Of a stretch of DNA of 64,000 nt, positions 23,390-30,941 are shown in pieces. This DNA is from Candidatus Saccharimonadota bacterium (GTDB lineage Bacteria; Patescibacteriota; Saccharimonadia; Saccharimonadales; Saccharimonadaceae), in NCBI GenBank assembly GCA_017524405.1, contig JAFWSJ010000018.1:47543-111542 (forward strand), given 5' to 3'. Under the pieces are notes generated by a model, which worked only from the letters and a program-made list of their open reading frames with translations, was not told where the DNA came from and did no database searches. The position numbers and the translations under genes were made by a program. Within the stretch, counting starts at the first letter, position 1, and each line of letters opens with the position of its first letter.

Positions 23390-25066
23390 TTACATCTTGT
23401 CAGGAATCTCAATTCCTAAGAGGTCTAGGCCCTTTGCAAGCACCTTTGACGCCTTGTCGATCGTCCACAAACGCGCATTCTTCACCTCCGTAGAGGCCGT
23501 CGCAATCGGCGCATTTTCGTAGTAGCGGTTCAACTCCTGCGCGAGCTCGAAGCAATACCCTGCAATCCTGTGCGCCTCGAGGTTATCTGCAATCGACGCT
23601 ACAAGACCTGGGAACGCCAAAAGCTTCGTGAGAATCGGCTTCTCTGTTGCAAAATCATACCCAGTAAAGTCATCATCAAACTCTGGATTCTTCTCGAGAA
23701 TCCTGCGCATACGCACGCATGCATACTGGCAGAATGGGCCAGACTGACCAGTCAAAGCGAAAATCTTCTCTGGATCGTAAAGAATGCCCATCTTCCTATC
23801 GGCCACGAAATCTGAATACTTAATTGCACCAGTCGCAATCTTGCGCACGTCCTCATCAGAAAGCTCTTCGCTCGCGAAATTCTCACGCACACGGCGCGTC
23901 GCATCGTTTAGCATATCTTCGAGTAATACCACGCCCTTCCTGGATGACATTTTCTCGCGCTTCCCCTCTGGCGAAATCTGATCAATCGTGCCAAACCAAA
24001 CATGCATCATCTCAGCATTCCAGCCAAGTTTCTTTGCCACTGCGAAAAGCTGTTCAAAGTAAAATTTTTGTTCAGCGCCCACCGCATAGATGAGGCGGTC
24101 CGCCTTCCATTCGTGAAGACGATAATCTAGACACGCCAAATCGGTCGTCGCATAAAGCGCCGCACCGTTGCTCTTCAACATCAACATTGGCACCTCGATG
24201 CCAAATTCATCGAGCGGACAGATAACGGAACCGTCCTCGTTCTGGACGAACTTGCCCTCTGCGAGGAATTTCTTCACGAGTTCCTTGCCGCGCTCTACGA
24301 AGAAGCTCTCGCCGAGCTCATAATCAGTCGAAAGATTCATGCGCTTCATCACGGAATGAATATGATCAAGCGAAATCTGATTAAATCTATCAGACAATTC
24401 CTTCGCCTCGGTATCACCAGATTCGAGCTTCAGGAGCCAATCCTGCGCGCTATCTGCGAGCGCATGCTCCCCTGCTGCTTCCTCGGCCTTCATATCGGCC
24501 TTCATCTGGATATAAATCTCACCAAGGTCATAAATCGTCACATCATCAATCGACTTGCCAGAGCGTTTGAAGCCCGTCGCCCAGATGCCGAATGGCGTGC
24601 CAGAGTCGCCGAGATGGTTGTCAGTAATCACCTTCCAGCCATTCGCCTCGAGAATTTGCTTCGCAGCCCAGCCCTGCGTACCGGGGCGGAGATGCCCGAC
24701 CGAGTAAGGTTTCGCCATATTCGTGCTTGGGAATTCCGACACCGCAATCTTACCCTTGCCGGATTCGTTGCAGCCATAATCATCGCTCCAAGCATCCTCA
24801 AGAATGCTCACTAGCGCCGTACCAGGGACAGTAATATTGATAAAGCCAGGCCCTGCAACAGAGTATTCGTATTCACGCGGCAATTCCGCAATAATCTCAT
24901 TCGCAATATCGCGTGGCGCTTTTCCCGCCTGTTTCGCCAGGCGCATCGCCACATTACAAGAATAATCGCCCGCGATTTCCGCCGGCACCTCTGAGAACTC
25001 GACCGGCGCATCAACGCCATAAAGCCTCTTAACAACTGTAGAAATAATGTCTTTCAAACTATCCAT
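23390..25066 (-). CDS. argS: Arginyl-tRNA synthetase
   Basis: Charges tRNA-Arg. 558 residues, a normal class Ia ArgRS. N-terminal Add1-like domain (VEFSEVPAEIAGDYSCNVAMRLAK; GPGFINITV), catalytic fold with the HIGH region reading SVGHLRPG, where the first His is Ser, GDSGTPFG, DLACLDYRLHEW, a KMSKS loop MSSRKG, and the C-terminal DALR anticodon domain (ICQY-like FCQYACVRMRRIL, ELAQELNRYYENAPI). ATG at 25066 lies 7 nt from a TAGAAT box. Confidence 0.95.
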   Translation of the reverse strand: MDSLKDIISTVVKRLYGVDAPVEFSEVPAEIAGDYSCNVAMRLAKQAGKAPRDIANEIIAELPREYEYSVAGPGFINITVPGTALVSILEDAWSDDYGCNESGKGKIAVSEFPSTNMAKPYSVGHLRPGTQGWAAKQILEANGWKVITDNHLGDSGTPFGIWATGFKRSGKSIDDVTIYDLGEIYIQMKADMKAEEAAGEHALADSAQDWLLKLESGDTEAKELSDRFNQISLDHIHSVMKRMNLSTDYELGESFFVERGKELVKKFLAEGKFVQNEDGSVICPLDEFGIEVPMLMLKSNGAALYATTDLACLDYRLHEWKADRLIYAVGAEQKFYFEQLFAVAKKLGWNAEMMHVWFGTIDQISPEGKREKMSSRKGVVLLEDMLNDATRRVRENFASEELSDEDVRKIATGAIKYSDFVADRKMGILYDPEKIFALTGQSGPFCQYACVRMRRILEKNPEFDDDFTGYDFATEKPILTKLLAFPGLVASIADNLEAHRIAGYCFELAQELNRYYENAPIATASTEVKNARLWTIDKASKVLAKGLDLLGIEIPDKM

Positions 25067-25109
25067 CGCCTATATTCTACCATCTTTCCCTGATATTTCC
25101 AAATTATGC

Positions 25110-25138
25110 TTGCATTTTTTATAAAACCATGCTATAAT
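25110..25138 (+). promoter_or_regulatory. Strong promoter of the 25.1-kb RNA
   Basis: TTGCAT (25110-25115), 17-nt spacer ending ATGC, TATAAT (25133-25138). No open frame of note follows it on this strand. Confidence 0.75.
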
Positions 25139-25144
25139 AGCACA

Positions 25145-25485
25145 AATATCCAAAGACTCGCGAGACGCGGGTATAATATTGCACGTTCCAAAATGAAAAG
25201 AGCACGCACATAGGTTTCTCCCCGAATCACCACACAATGATTTGAAGGTGGCCTATTTTCTAAGCTAGAGGCGGCTGCTGCACAAGACTTCCCTCTAGCC
25301 CATAGTACTCCTTTCTGCGGCCCTAGAGCCGTGCCGTTCATTGCCGACATGTCATCAACAAATCCCCTTTATTGCACCGGCATTGAACAAAACCGATGAC
25401 GATTTCTCCATAGAATTCAGTTAAACACCTCATATCGTCATCGGAAACCAAAAAGGACTGCCTCATTATGAGACAGTCCTTTTCC
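25145..25485 (+). ncRNA. Unassigned structured RNA, about 340 nt
   Basis: The 430-bp gap between argS and pyrG holds no convincing gene. On the plus strand a strong promoter, several stems and a terminator bound a transcript of about 340 nt. Stems seen: GCTAGAGG/CCTCTAGC (about 25265-25300), CGATGACGAT/ATCGTCATCG (about 25395-25445), and CTCGCGAG near the 5' end, where a second TATAAT-like box lies. It also contains ACTCCTTTCTGCGG, similar to the 16S 3' end. I looked for and did not find tmRNA, RNase P, SRP or 6S signatures. The only minus-strand frame (25132-25350) has no good start context. Confidence 0.5.
25453..25482. terminator. Terminator of pyrG, usable from both sides
   Basis: Hairpin AAAGGACTGCCTCA/TGAGACAGTCCTTT flanked by A-run and T-run, 15 nt beyond the pyrG stop codon; also closes the 25.1-kb RNA. 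Confidence 0.9.
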
Positions 25486-25496
25486 TATGCCTTGAA

Positions 25497-27089
25497 TTAT
25501 TTGCTCGCAGCCTGAATCAAGCCGTCAAACAACGGATGTGCGCGATATGGACGAGAGCGGAATTCCGGATGCGCCTGCGTTGCGACGAAGTAGTCGCATT
25601 TCGGCGCTTCGACGAATTCGACCAACTTACCATCTGGCGAAGTGCCAGCGATGATAAGTCCGCCCGCATTGATTTCTTTCATGAACTTCTGGTTCACCTC
25701 ATAGCGATGGCGGTGACGCTCAACTACCTTCAGGTCACCATAAAGATCTGCAATCTTCGTGCCCTTAATCAATTTGGCCGGGTAGTTACCGAGACGCATC
25801 GTACCGCCGGTGCTCTCTTTGCCCTTTTGGCCTTCCATGATATATACCACGTTCTTACCTTCTGGGGCATCGAGCTCCTCAGAGTTCGCGCCTTCGAGTC
25901 CACCAATGCGCGCCGCTGCAATCACGGCCGTCTGGAGACCAAGACAAATGCCAAGATAAGGCTTGTTGTTTTTGAGGCAGTATTCTGCCGCAGAAATCTT
26001 ACCCTCGACACCACGTGAGCCAAAGCCGCCCGGCACCAAGATACCGTCGACCTGCTCGAAATCACGTACAGTCGCCTCCTCAGCGTTGATCCAAACCGTT
26101 TCAAGCTTCACGTCATTCTTCCAAGCCGCCGCTTTGAGCGCCTCAGTAACAGATAGGTAAGTATCCGTATTGTCGATATACTTCGCAACGAGACCAATCT
26201 TCACAGTCTTCTTCGGTGCTGCCTCAATTTTCTTCACGAGCTTTTCCCACTCGCCCATATCTGGGTCGCCATGGTCAATAAATCTCTCAAGTGGCGCAAG
26301 CACGCCGCCCTTCACTGCATTAAGCGGGACTTCATAGACAGACTTTGCGTCCGGCATGAGAACGACTGAATCTTCAGAAACGCCGCAGAACGTTGCAAGT
26401 TTTCTTGCCACTTGTGGCGCCTTTACGATGCGGTCCACGTCCATACGGGCGACAACCATATCTGGAATAATGCCAAACTCACGAAGATCACGCAAAGAAT
26501 TCTGTGCCGGCTTCGTCTTGAATTCCTCAGAGGTAGAAAGCCAAGGAACATAGCAAACGTGGACATAGAGACAATTCTCACGGCCAACCTTGCTGCCAAA
26601 TTCGCGAATCGCTTCAATAAAATGCTGACCTTCCATATCGCCGACCGTACCGCCAATCTCAACAATGTGAACGTCGGAACCAAAATGCTTCGCATTCTCG
26701 AGGAAAGTCTGCTGGACCATACCAGTCACGTGCGGGATCAGCTGAACGGTGTGCCCGCCAAATTCACCTGCCCGCTCCGCGTCAATCAAACGCTTGTAAA
26801 GTTTGCCAGAGGTCCAAATCGAGTTACCGGTCATTTCCTCGTCGAGGAAACGCTCGTAATGCCCGAGATCCAAGTCGGTCTCAGCTCCGTCCTGGGTCAC
26901 GAAACACTCACCGTGCTCGCGTGGATTAAGCAACCCGGCATCTACATTTAGATACGGATCGCACTTCTGCATCGAGACTTTTAGTCCCTTTGCCTTTAAA
27001 ATAGCGCCGATACTCGCCGCCATAATACCTTTGCCAACGCCAGAAATGACGCCGCCGGTTACAAAAATATATTTCGTGTTTGTTTTCAT
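25497..27089 (-). CDS. pyrG: CTP synthase
   Basis: Makes CTP from UTP, ATP and glutamine. 530 residues, the usual length. Synthetase domain: FVTGGVISGVGKGIMAASIG (P-loop), CDPYLNVDAGLLNPREHGE, HIVEIGGTVGDMEG. Glutaminase domain: PGGFGSRG, GICLGLQ with the nucleophilic Cys, and HPEFRSRP with the catalytic His and Glu. Start set at 27089, where AAAGGAGGTG gives a correct ribosome site; an ATG 34 codons upstream opens the same frame but places conserved spacing off and lacks a site. Single-gene unit with a leader and terminator. Confidence 0.96.
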   Translation of the reverse strand: MKTNTKYIFVTGGVISGVGKGIMAASIGAILKAKGLKVSMQKCDPYLNVDAGLLNPREHGECFVTQDGAETDLDLGHYERFLDEEMTGNSIWTSGKLYKRLIDAERAGEFGGHTVQLIPHVTGMVQQTFLENAKHFGSDVHIVEIGGTVGDMEGQHFIEAIREFGSKVGRENCLYVHVCYVPWLSTSEEFKTKPAQNSLRDLREFGIIPDMVVARMDVDRIVKAPQVARKLATFCGVSEDSVVLMPDAKSVYEVPLNAVKGGVLAPLERFIDHGDPDMGEWEKLVKKIEAAPKKTVKIGLVAKYIDNTDTYLSVTEALKAAAWKNDVKLETVWINAEEATVRDFEQVDGILVPGGFGSRGVEGKISAAEYCLKNNKPYLGICLGLQTAVIAAARIGGLEGANSEELDAPEGKNVVYIMEGQKGKESTGGTMRLGNYPAKLIKGTKIADLYGDLKVVERHRHRYEVNQKFMKEINAGGLIIAGTSPDGKLVEFVEAPKCDYFVATQAHPEFRSRPYRAHPLFDGLIQAASK

Positions 27090-27210
27090 ATTGGGCACAC
27101 CTCCTTTTCTGCCCTCCCTTAAATACACACCTCTAGCATAAGCTATTTTCATCTGTTCCACAAGTCTCGAAAATCTTAAAAAATATGCCATAACTGGTAT
27201 AATTGGTTTA

Positions 27211-28125
27211 ATGAAATCGTTTTATACGACTTACTACCGCTTCTATAAGCCAGAACAGAGAGAAAACAAGATTCTCGCCATCAGCGACATTCATTTTAAT
27301 GATCGCATTTCGGAGAGCCTAAAAGCCATCCTCCATCGCGCTGAGGCCGATGAGCCGAGCCTCATTCTCATCACTGGCGACATCGTTGACGAGCAAGACG
27401 CGCTCGATACGACTGCCGAACGCGCCCGCCTAAAAACCTGGCTCGAACATCTCGGCGCCGTCGCTCCAGTCTGCCTTTGCCTCGGTAATCACGACTATTT
27501 CCGCCGCGATATCGCGCGCGGCCGCGTCTACCAAGAACCGAGCATTCTCGTCCAGGAACTCGCTAACATACCGAACGTCTTTTTGCTAGACGACGCCGAA
27601 TTTGAAAATGAAAACCATTTCGTATTTGGCCTTACTCTGCCCCCAATCTACTACGGCGAAAGCACCAACGAGTGCCGCGAGAACATCGAAATTCTCCGCG
27701 AAAGGCTCGACGCCGTCAAAGACCGCTTCGCAAAACTTCCTGCCAAAAAAACGAAGATTCTTATCACCCATTCCCCGCTATTTCTAACCGATCCAAACGT
27801 CCAAGAAACACTCGCGCCTTTCGATTTCGTCCTCGCCGGCCACATGCATAACGGCGTCGTTCCGCCGGTCCTCCAAGATTTCTGGCGCGGCCACCGCGGC
27901 ATCTTTACGCCATCCCAAGAATTCTTCAAAGATTACAATTCCCGCATCGGCCTCTATGGCGACAAGCTCATTACGCTCGGCGCCGTCACGACCATCCAGC
28001 CAAAAACCAAAATCTTCGGCCACGCAAGCGGCCTCTTCCCGGTTTACCTCGCCGAAATCTCCACAAGCCACAACATTGCCGACGAGCGCAAACCAGATAT
28101 CAAAAGCAAATACGAACGCTGGTAA
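27211..28125 (+). CDS. Calcineurin-like metallophosphoesterase
   Basis: 304 residues with all family motifs in order: AISDIHFND (Asp and His), ITGDIVDE, LCLGNHDYFRRD, ILITHSPLF and VLAGHMHNG, which bind a two-metal centre. The layout without a long membrane region resembles YkuE-like or LpxH-like cytoplasmic phosphoesterases; the substrate cannot be told. ATG at 27211 follows TATAAT (27198-27203) by 7 nt, so leaderless. Divergent from pyrG. Confidence 0.88.
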   Translation: MKSFYTTYYRFYKPEQRENKILAISDIHFNDRISESLKAILHRAEADEPSLILITGDIVDEQDALDTTAERARLKTWLEHLGAVAPVCLCLGNHDYFRRDIARGRVYQEPSILVQELANIPNVFLLDDAEFENENHFVFGLTLPPIYYGESTNECRENIEILRERLDAVKDRFAKLPAKKTKILITHSPLFLTDPNVQETLAPFDFVLAGHMHNGVVPPVLQDFWRGHRGIFTPSQEFFKDYNSRIGLYGDKLITLGAVTTIQPKTKIFGHASGLFPVYLAEISTSHNIADERKPDIKSKYERW

Positions 28126-28158
28126 GCCACCCCCAACAGATGATATAATCTAATGTAT

Positions 28159-28233
28159 GGGTCCGTCGTTCAACGGATAGGACATATCCCCTCTAAGGAT
28201 ACAATGCTGGTTCGATTCCAGCCGGACCTACCA
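28159..28233 (+). tRNA. tRNA-Arg (TCT)
   Basis: Acceptor GGGTCCG/CGGACCT, D-stem GTTC/GGAC, anticodon stem TATCC/GGATA, loop CCTCTAA (anticodon TCT), T-loop TTCGATT, encoded CCA. Position 33 is C instead of the nearly universal T. TATAAT at about 28143-28148; tyrS follows 24 nt later, so the two are probably one transcript. Confidence 0.92.
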
Positions 28234-28257
28234 AAATAATTATTAAAGGAGTATTCC

Positions 28258-29472
28258 ATGCAATTATCCGAAGAGCTCCAGTGGCGCGGTTTCGTTGCCG
28301 AGCACACGCTGGACCAGATATCAGACCTAGACAAAGCTCCGCGTAATTTTTATTGGGGCACCGACCCTAGCGCCGATTCTCTTCACATCGGCCACCTCGC
28401 TGCTCTCATGATGTGCGCCTGCTTCGTTCGCCACGGCTATACTCCGTATTATCTCGTTGGTGGCGCCACCGGTCAGATCGGCGATCCAAAGGACACCGTC
28501 GAGCGCGATTTGAAGGGCCTCGACGAAATTGCAAAGAACAAAGTCGCTCTCGCGAAACAAATCGTCCGCGTCACTCATTCCCCAGCCGACACTCAGGTTC
28601 TCGATAACCTCGATTGGTTTGGCGAGGTTAAGTTCCTCCCATTCCTCCGCGAAATCGGCAAGGCATTCAGCATGACTCAGCTTCTCGATCGCCAATTCGT
28701 CCAGAAGCGCATCGGCGAAGGCGGCTCCGGCATCAGCTACGCCGAGTTTAGCTACACCCTCATTCAGGGCTACGACTTCCTACATCTTTTCCGCACCCAT
28801 CACGTTGATCTCCAGCTCTGCGGCGCCGACCAGTACGGCAACTGCACCTCTGGCATTCACCTCATTCGTCGCCTCGAGGGCGCCAAGGCCGACGCCTACT
28901 CCTGCCCTCTCATTATCGACAAGGTCACCGGTCGCAAATTCGGCAAATCCGAAGGCAACGCCGTTTGGCTCGATAGCGCAAAGACCAGCATTTTCGACTT
29001 CTACCAGTTCTGGCTCAACCAGCCCGACGAGGTCCTCGAAGAATACTTCAAGTATTACACCCTCGTCACCCCCGAAGAACTTGACAGTATTCTCGCTAAG
29101 CACGCCGAAAATCCAGGCGCTCGCTACGGCCAGCGCACGCTTGCTCGCATGGTTACAGAAGTTGTTCACGGCACCGACGCCGCCAACTCCGCCGAGAAAA
29201 TCACCGGCATCCTCTTCGGCGAAGGCCAGATTTCCGATCTTAGCGCTGACGAACTCAATCTCTTAGCTCAGAGCTTCCCTACCGCCGCAAAAGGCGCCCA
29301 GCTCCTCGACATCCTCGTCGAGACCGGTCTTGCCTCAAGCAAGGGTGAAGGTCGCAATTTCATCGCCTCTGGCGCCATCTCCGTAAACGGTGTAAAAGCC
29401 ACCGAGGACGTCCAGATTAGCGAAATTGCCCTATTGAAGCGCGGCAAAAACAAGTTTGCTCTCGTAAAGTAG
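28258..29472 (+). CDS. tyrS: Tyrosyl-tRNA synthetase
   Basis: Charges tRNA-Tyr. 404 residues, class Ic. HIGH motif SLHIGHLAAL (about 41-50), YLVGGATGQIGDP, QGYDFLHLF, LCGADQYGN and KMSKS-type KFGKSEGNAVW; a C-terminal S4 RNA-binding domain (FIASGAISVNG). AAAGGAG lies 9 nt before the ATG. Followed by its own terminator. Confidence 0.96.
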   Translation: MQLSEELQWRGFVAEHTLDQISDLDKAPRNFYWGTDPSADSLHIGHLAALMMCACFVRHGYTPYYLVGGATGQIGDPKDTVERDLKGLDEIAKNKVALAKQIVRVTHSPADTQVLDNLDWFGEVKFLPFLREIGKAFSMTQLLDRQFVQKRIGEGGSGISYAEFSYTLIQGYDFLHLFRTHHVDLQLCGADQYGNCTSGIHLIRRLEGAKADAYSCPLIIDKVTGRKFGKSEGNAVWLDSAKTSIFDFYQFWLNQPDEVLEEYFKYYTLVTPEELDSILAKHAENPGARYGQRTLARMVTEVVHGTDAANSAEKITGILFGEGQISDLSADELNLLAQSFPTAAKGAQLLDILVETGLASSKGEGRNFIASGAISVNGVKATEDVQISEIALLKRGKNKFALVK

Positions 29473-29479
29473 TCAAAGG

Positions 29480-29509
29480 CCACCTCTGTTCTAACAGGGG
29501 TGGTTTTTT
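29480..29509 (+). terminator. Terminator of tyrS
   Basis: Hairpin CCACCTCTG/CAGGGGTGG with T6, 8 nt after the tyrS stop codon. Confidence 0.9.
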
Positions 29510-29544
29510 GTACTTGCAAAACAGCAAAATTCCCCTTGTGGCTA

Positions 29545-29573
29545 TTGACTTTTTGAGTCCTGTGTGCTATAAT
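29545..29573 (+). promoter_or_regulatory. Consensus sigma-70 promoter of the 29.8-kb gene
   Basis: TTGACT (29545-29550), 17-nt spacer, TATAAT (29568-29573), preceded by a TGTG element. Confidence 0.88.
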
Positions 29574-29579
29574 AAGGGC

Positions 29580-29751
29580 ATATATGAGGTGTTATCATAT
29601 ATAGCTCTTTTAAAGAGAATGTTTTGTTACCTCCTTTCTATGCCGTGTCGTTTTAGGCATCAAGCGTAGTAGTCCTCCTCTACTGCGTTTAATGCCTAGA
29701 ATGACATGATAGGCAAAAATAAATATTCTTACGAAAGACGAGGTAAGTACT
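29580..29751 (+). promoter_or_regulatory. Long structured leader with CCTCC-loop hairpin
   Basis: About 172 nt between promoter and start codon. A hairpin with arms 29646-29672 and 29680-29706 pairs at 26 of 27 positions (with a few G-T pairs); its 7-nt loop TCCTCCT (29673-29679) is complementary to a ribosome-binding site. Upstream, ACCTCCTTTCTA (29629-29640) equals the usual 3' end of 16S rRNA and can pair through ACCTC with the gene's own GAGGT site (29740-29744). Two smaller hairpins lie near the 5' end (TATATGA/TCATATA and CTCTTTTAAAGAG). The layout suggests translation control. Confidence 0.6.
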
Positions 29752-30873
29752 ATGAGAAAAAACACAGCAGCAGCTAAGAACGCAATGGAGTTGAAGGAGA
29801 AGGGATTTAATTTCCTCTCTAGAAACGGAATTGAAGCGGTTGACCGCTTCGAAGACGTCCCCCGCGGAACCTGCTCAGCGAAGCTGAGCAATCAGGGCAA
29901 TACCCTGACCATCTACGCCCCTAGAAAAGGCACGATGACAAACCTCCCCGCCACGCTCAAGAACCTGTCCGTTGGAATTCTCGCGGCTTGGCAGGCAGAA
30001 CAGCTCAACAAGCCACAGAGAGCAAACGGAACTTGTGTTGCCATTACCACAAAGAATGGCAACCTTGTTGCCACCGCTCCGGCGAACATCGGGCTCGGAA
30101 AAGAAGACTTCGAGTTAATCGAGGCAAAGGAAGCCGAATTGCTTGCTGATCCGTCAGCAAACATATCGGTATCCGCACCTGCGAGTAGCGTAAGACCGGG
30201 AGCAATTATCTGGAAGTGCGTTAACTGCGGCCACAATAACATTGGCGGAGACTTCTGCCAGGATTGTGGATCTCCCAAGGCAGCACCTGCTCAGGCAGCA
30301 CCCGTTCAGGCAGCACCCGTTCAGGCAGCACCTGCTCAGGCAGCACCCGTTCAGGCAGCACCCGTTCAGGCAGCACCCGTTCAGGCAGCACCCGTTCAGG
30401 CAGCTCCGGCTCCTCAGGCAGCACCCGCTCCTCAGGCAGCACCCGCTCCTCAGGCAGCACCCGTTCAGGCAGCACCTGCTCAGGCAGCACCCGCTCCTCA
30501 GGCAGCACCTGCTCCTCAGGCAGCACCTGCTCCTCAGGCAGCACCCGCTCAGACTCCCGTGCTGACACCTGTTCCGGCGCCTACGCCCGCTCCGTTCGAC
30601 GCGACAGCTATCGCAAGGGCCATCCTGGCAGGACAGGTTAGCCCCGCAGATGGCGTGGCTAGCGCATCGGTCAGTCTTCGCCCGCTCGAGAAGTATGTCG
30701 GCTGCACAGAAGCCGAAGACGATCTCGACGGCGACGATGATGAGGAAGATGGTCCTTACTACCCCGCTGACGATTCCGACGGCGAAGGCGACCCTGATCC
30801 CGACGACGCAGGCAATGACGAGGGAGATGGTCCTTACGTTCCCGACGACGATGACGGAGCAGCAACCACCTAA
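29752..30873 (+). CDS. Zinc-ribbon protein with (AAPxQ)n linker and acidic tail
   Basis: 373 residues, family not recognised. No signal or membrane segment. Residues 1-140: folded domain with MELKEKGFNFLSRNGIEAV and NLSVGILAAW. Residues 154-173: zinc ribbon KCVNCG...FCQDCG (C156, C159, C169, C172). Residues 177-270: 17 AAP units alternating with VQ, AQ or APQ, a long stiff linker. After a short segment (ATAIARAILAGQVSPADG) comes an acidic tail from about 320 with two copies of EDGPYYP/GDGPYVP-like motifs. The modular plan resembles a scaffold joining nucleic acid or protein partners (inference). Strong promoter, structured leader and own terminator. Confidence 0.72.
   Translation: MRKNTAAAKNAMELKEKGFNFLSRNGIEAVDRFEDVPRGTCSAKLSNQGNTLTIYAPRKGTMTNLPATLKNLSVGILAAWQAEQLNKPQRANGTCVAITTKNGNLVATAPANIGLGKEDFELIEAKEAELLADPSANISVSAPASSVRPGAIIWKCVNCGHNNIGGDFCQDCGSPKAAPAQAAPVQAAPVQAAPAQAAPVQAAPVQAAPVQAAPVQAAPAPQAAPAPQAAPAPQAAPVQAAPAQAAPAPQAAPAPQAAPAPQAAPAQTPVLTPVPAPTPAPFDATAIARAILAGQVSPADGVASASVSLRPLEKYVGCTEAEDDLDGDDDEEDGPYYPADDSDGEGDPDPDDAGNDEGDGPYVPDDDDGAATT
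30284..30555 (+). repeat. 15/18-bp tandem repeats encoding the AAP linker
   Basis: Seventeen units built on CAGGCAGCACCCGTT, with longer units adding CCT. The units are nearly identical in DNA, so slippage could vary the linker length while keeping frame. Confidence 0.9.
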
Positions 30874-30894
30874 ACAGCCAAAACATTCTCACAG

Positions 30895-30925
30895 AAAGGT
30901 CCGTGCAGCCAGTACGGGCCTTTTT
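30895..30925 (+). terminator. Terminator of the zinc-ribbon gene
   Basis: Hairpin AAAGGTCCGT/ACGGGCCTTT with T5, about 20 nt after the stop codon and only 5 nt before the -10 box of the next gene. Confidence 0.82.
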
Positions 30926-30941
30926 CATGTATAATAAATAT

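Noticed and set aside
25145..25485. tmRNA or RNase P RNA
   Set aside because: No tRNA-like ends or tag frame, and no GAGGAAAGTCC-type core could be seen; left as unassigned RNA.
27090..27191. N-terminal extension of pyrG
   Set aside because: The ribosome site AAAGGAGGTG and the family N-terminus both place the start at 27089.
30221..30641. Repeat-rich open frames (LPERV, STRSG, QHPFR types) in other frames
   Set aside because: They are frame shadows of the 15-bp AAP repeat; only the AAP frame continues into a zinc ribbon and acidic tail with good signals.
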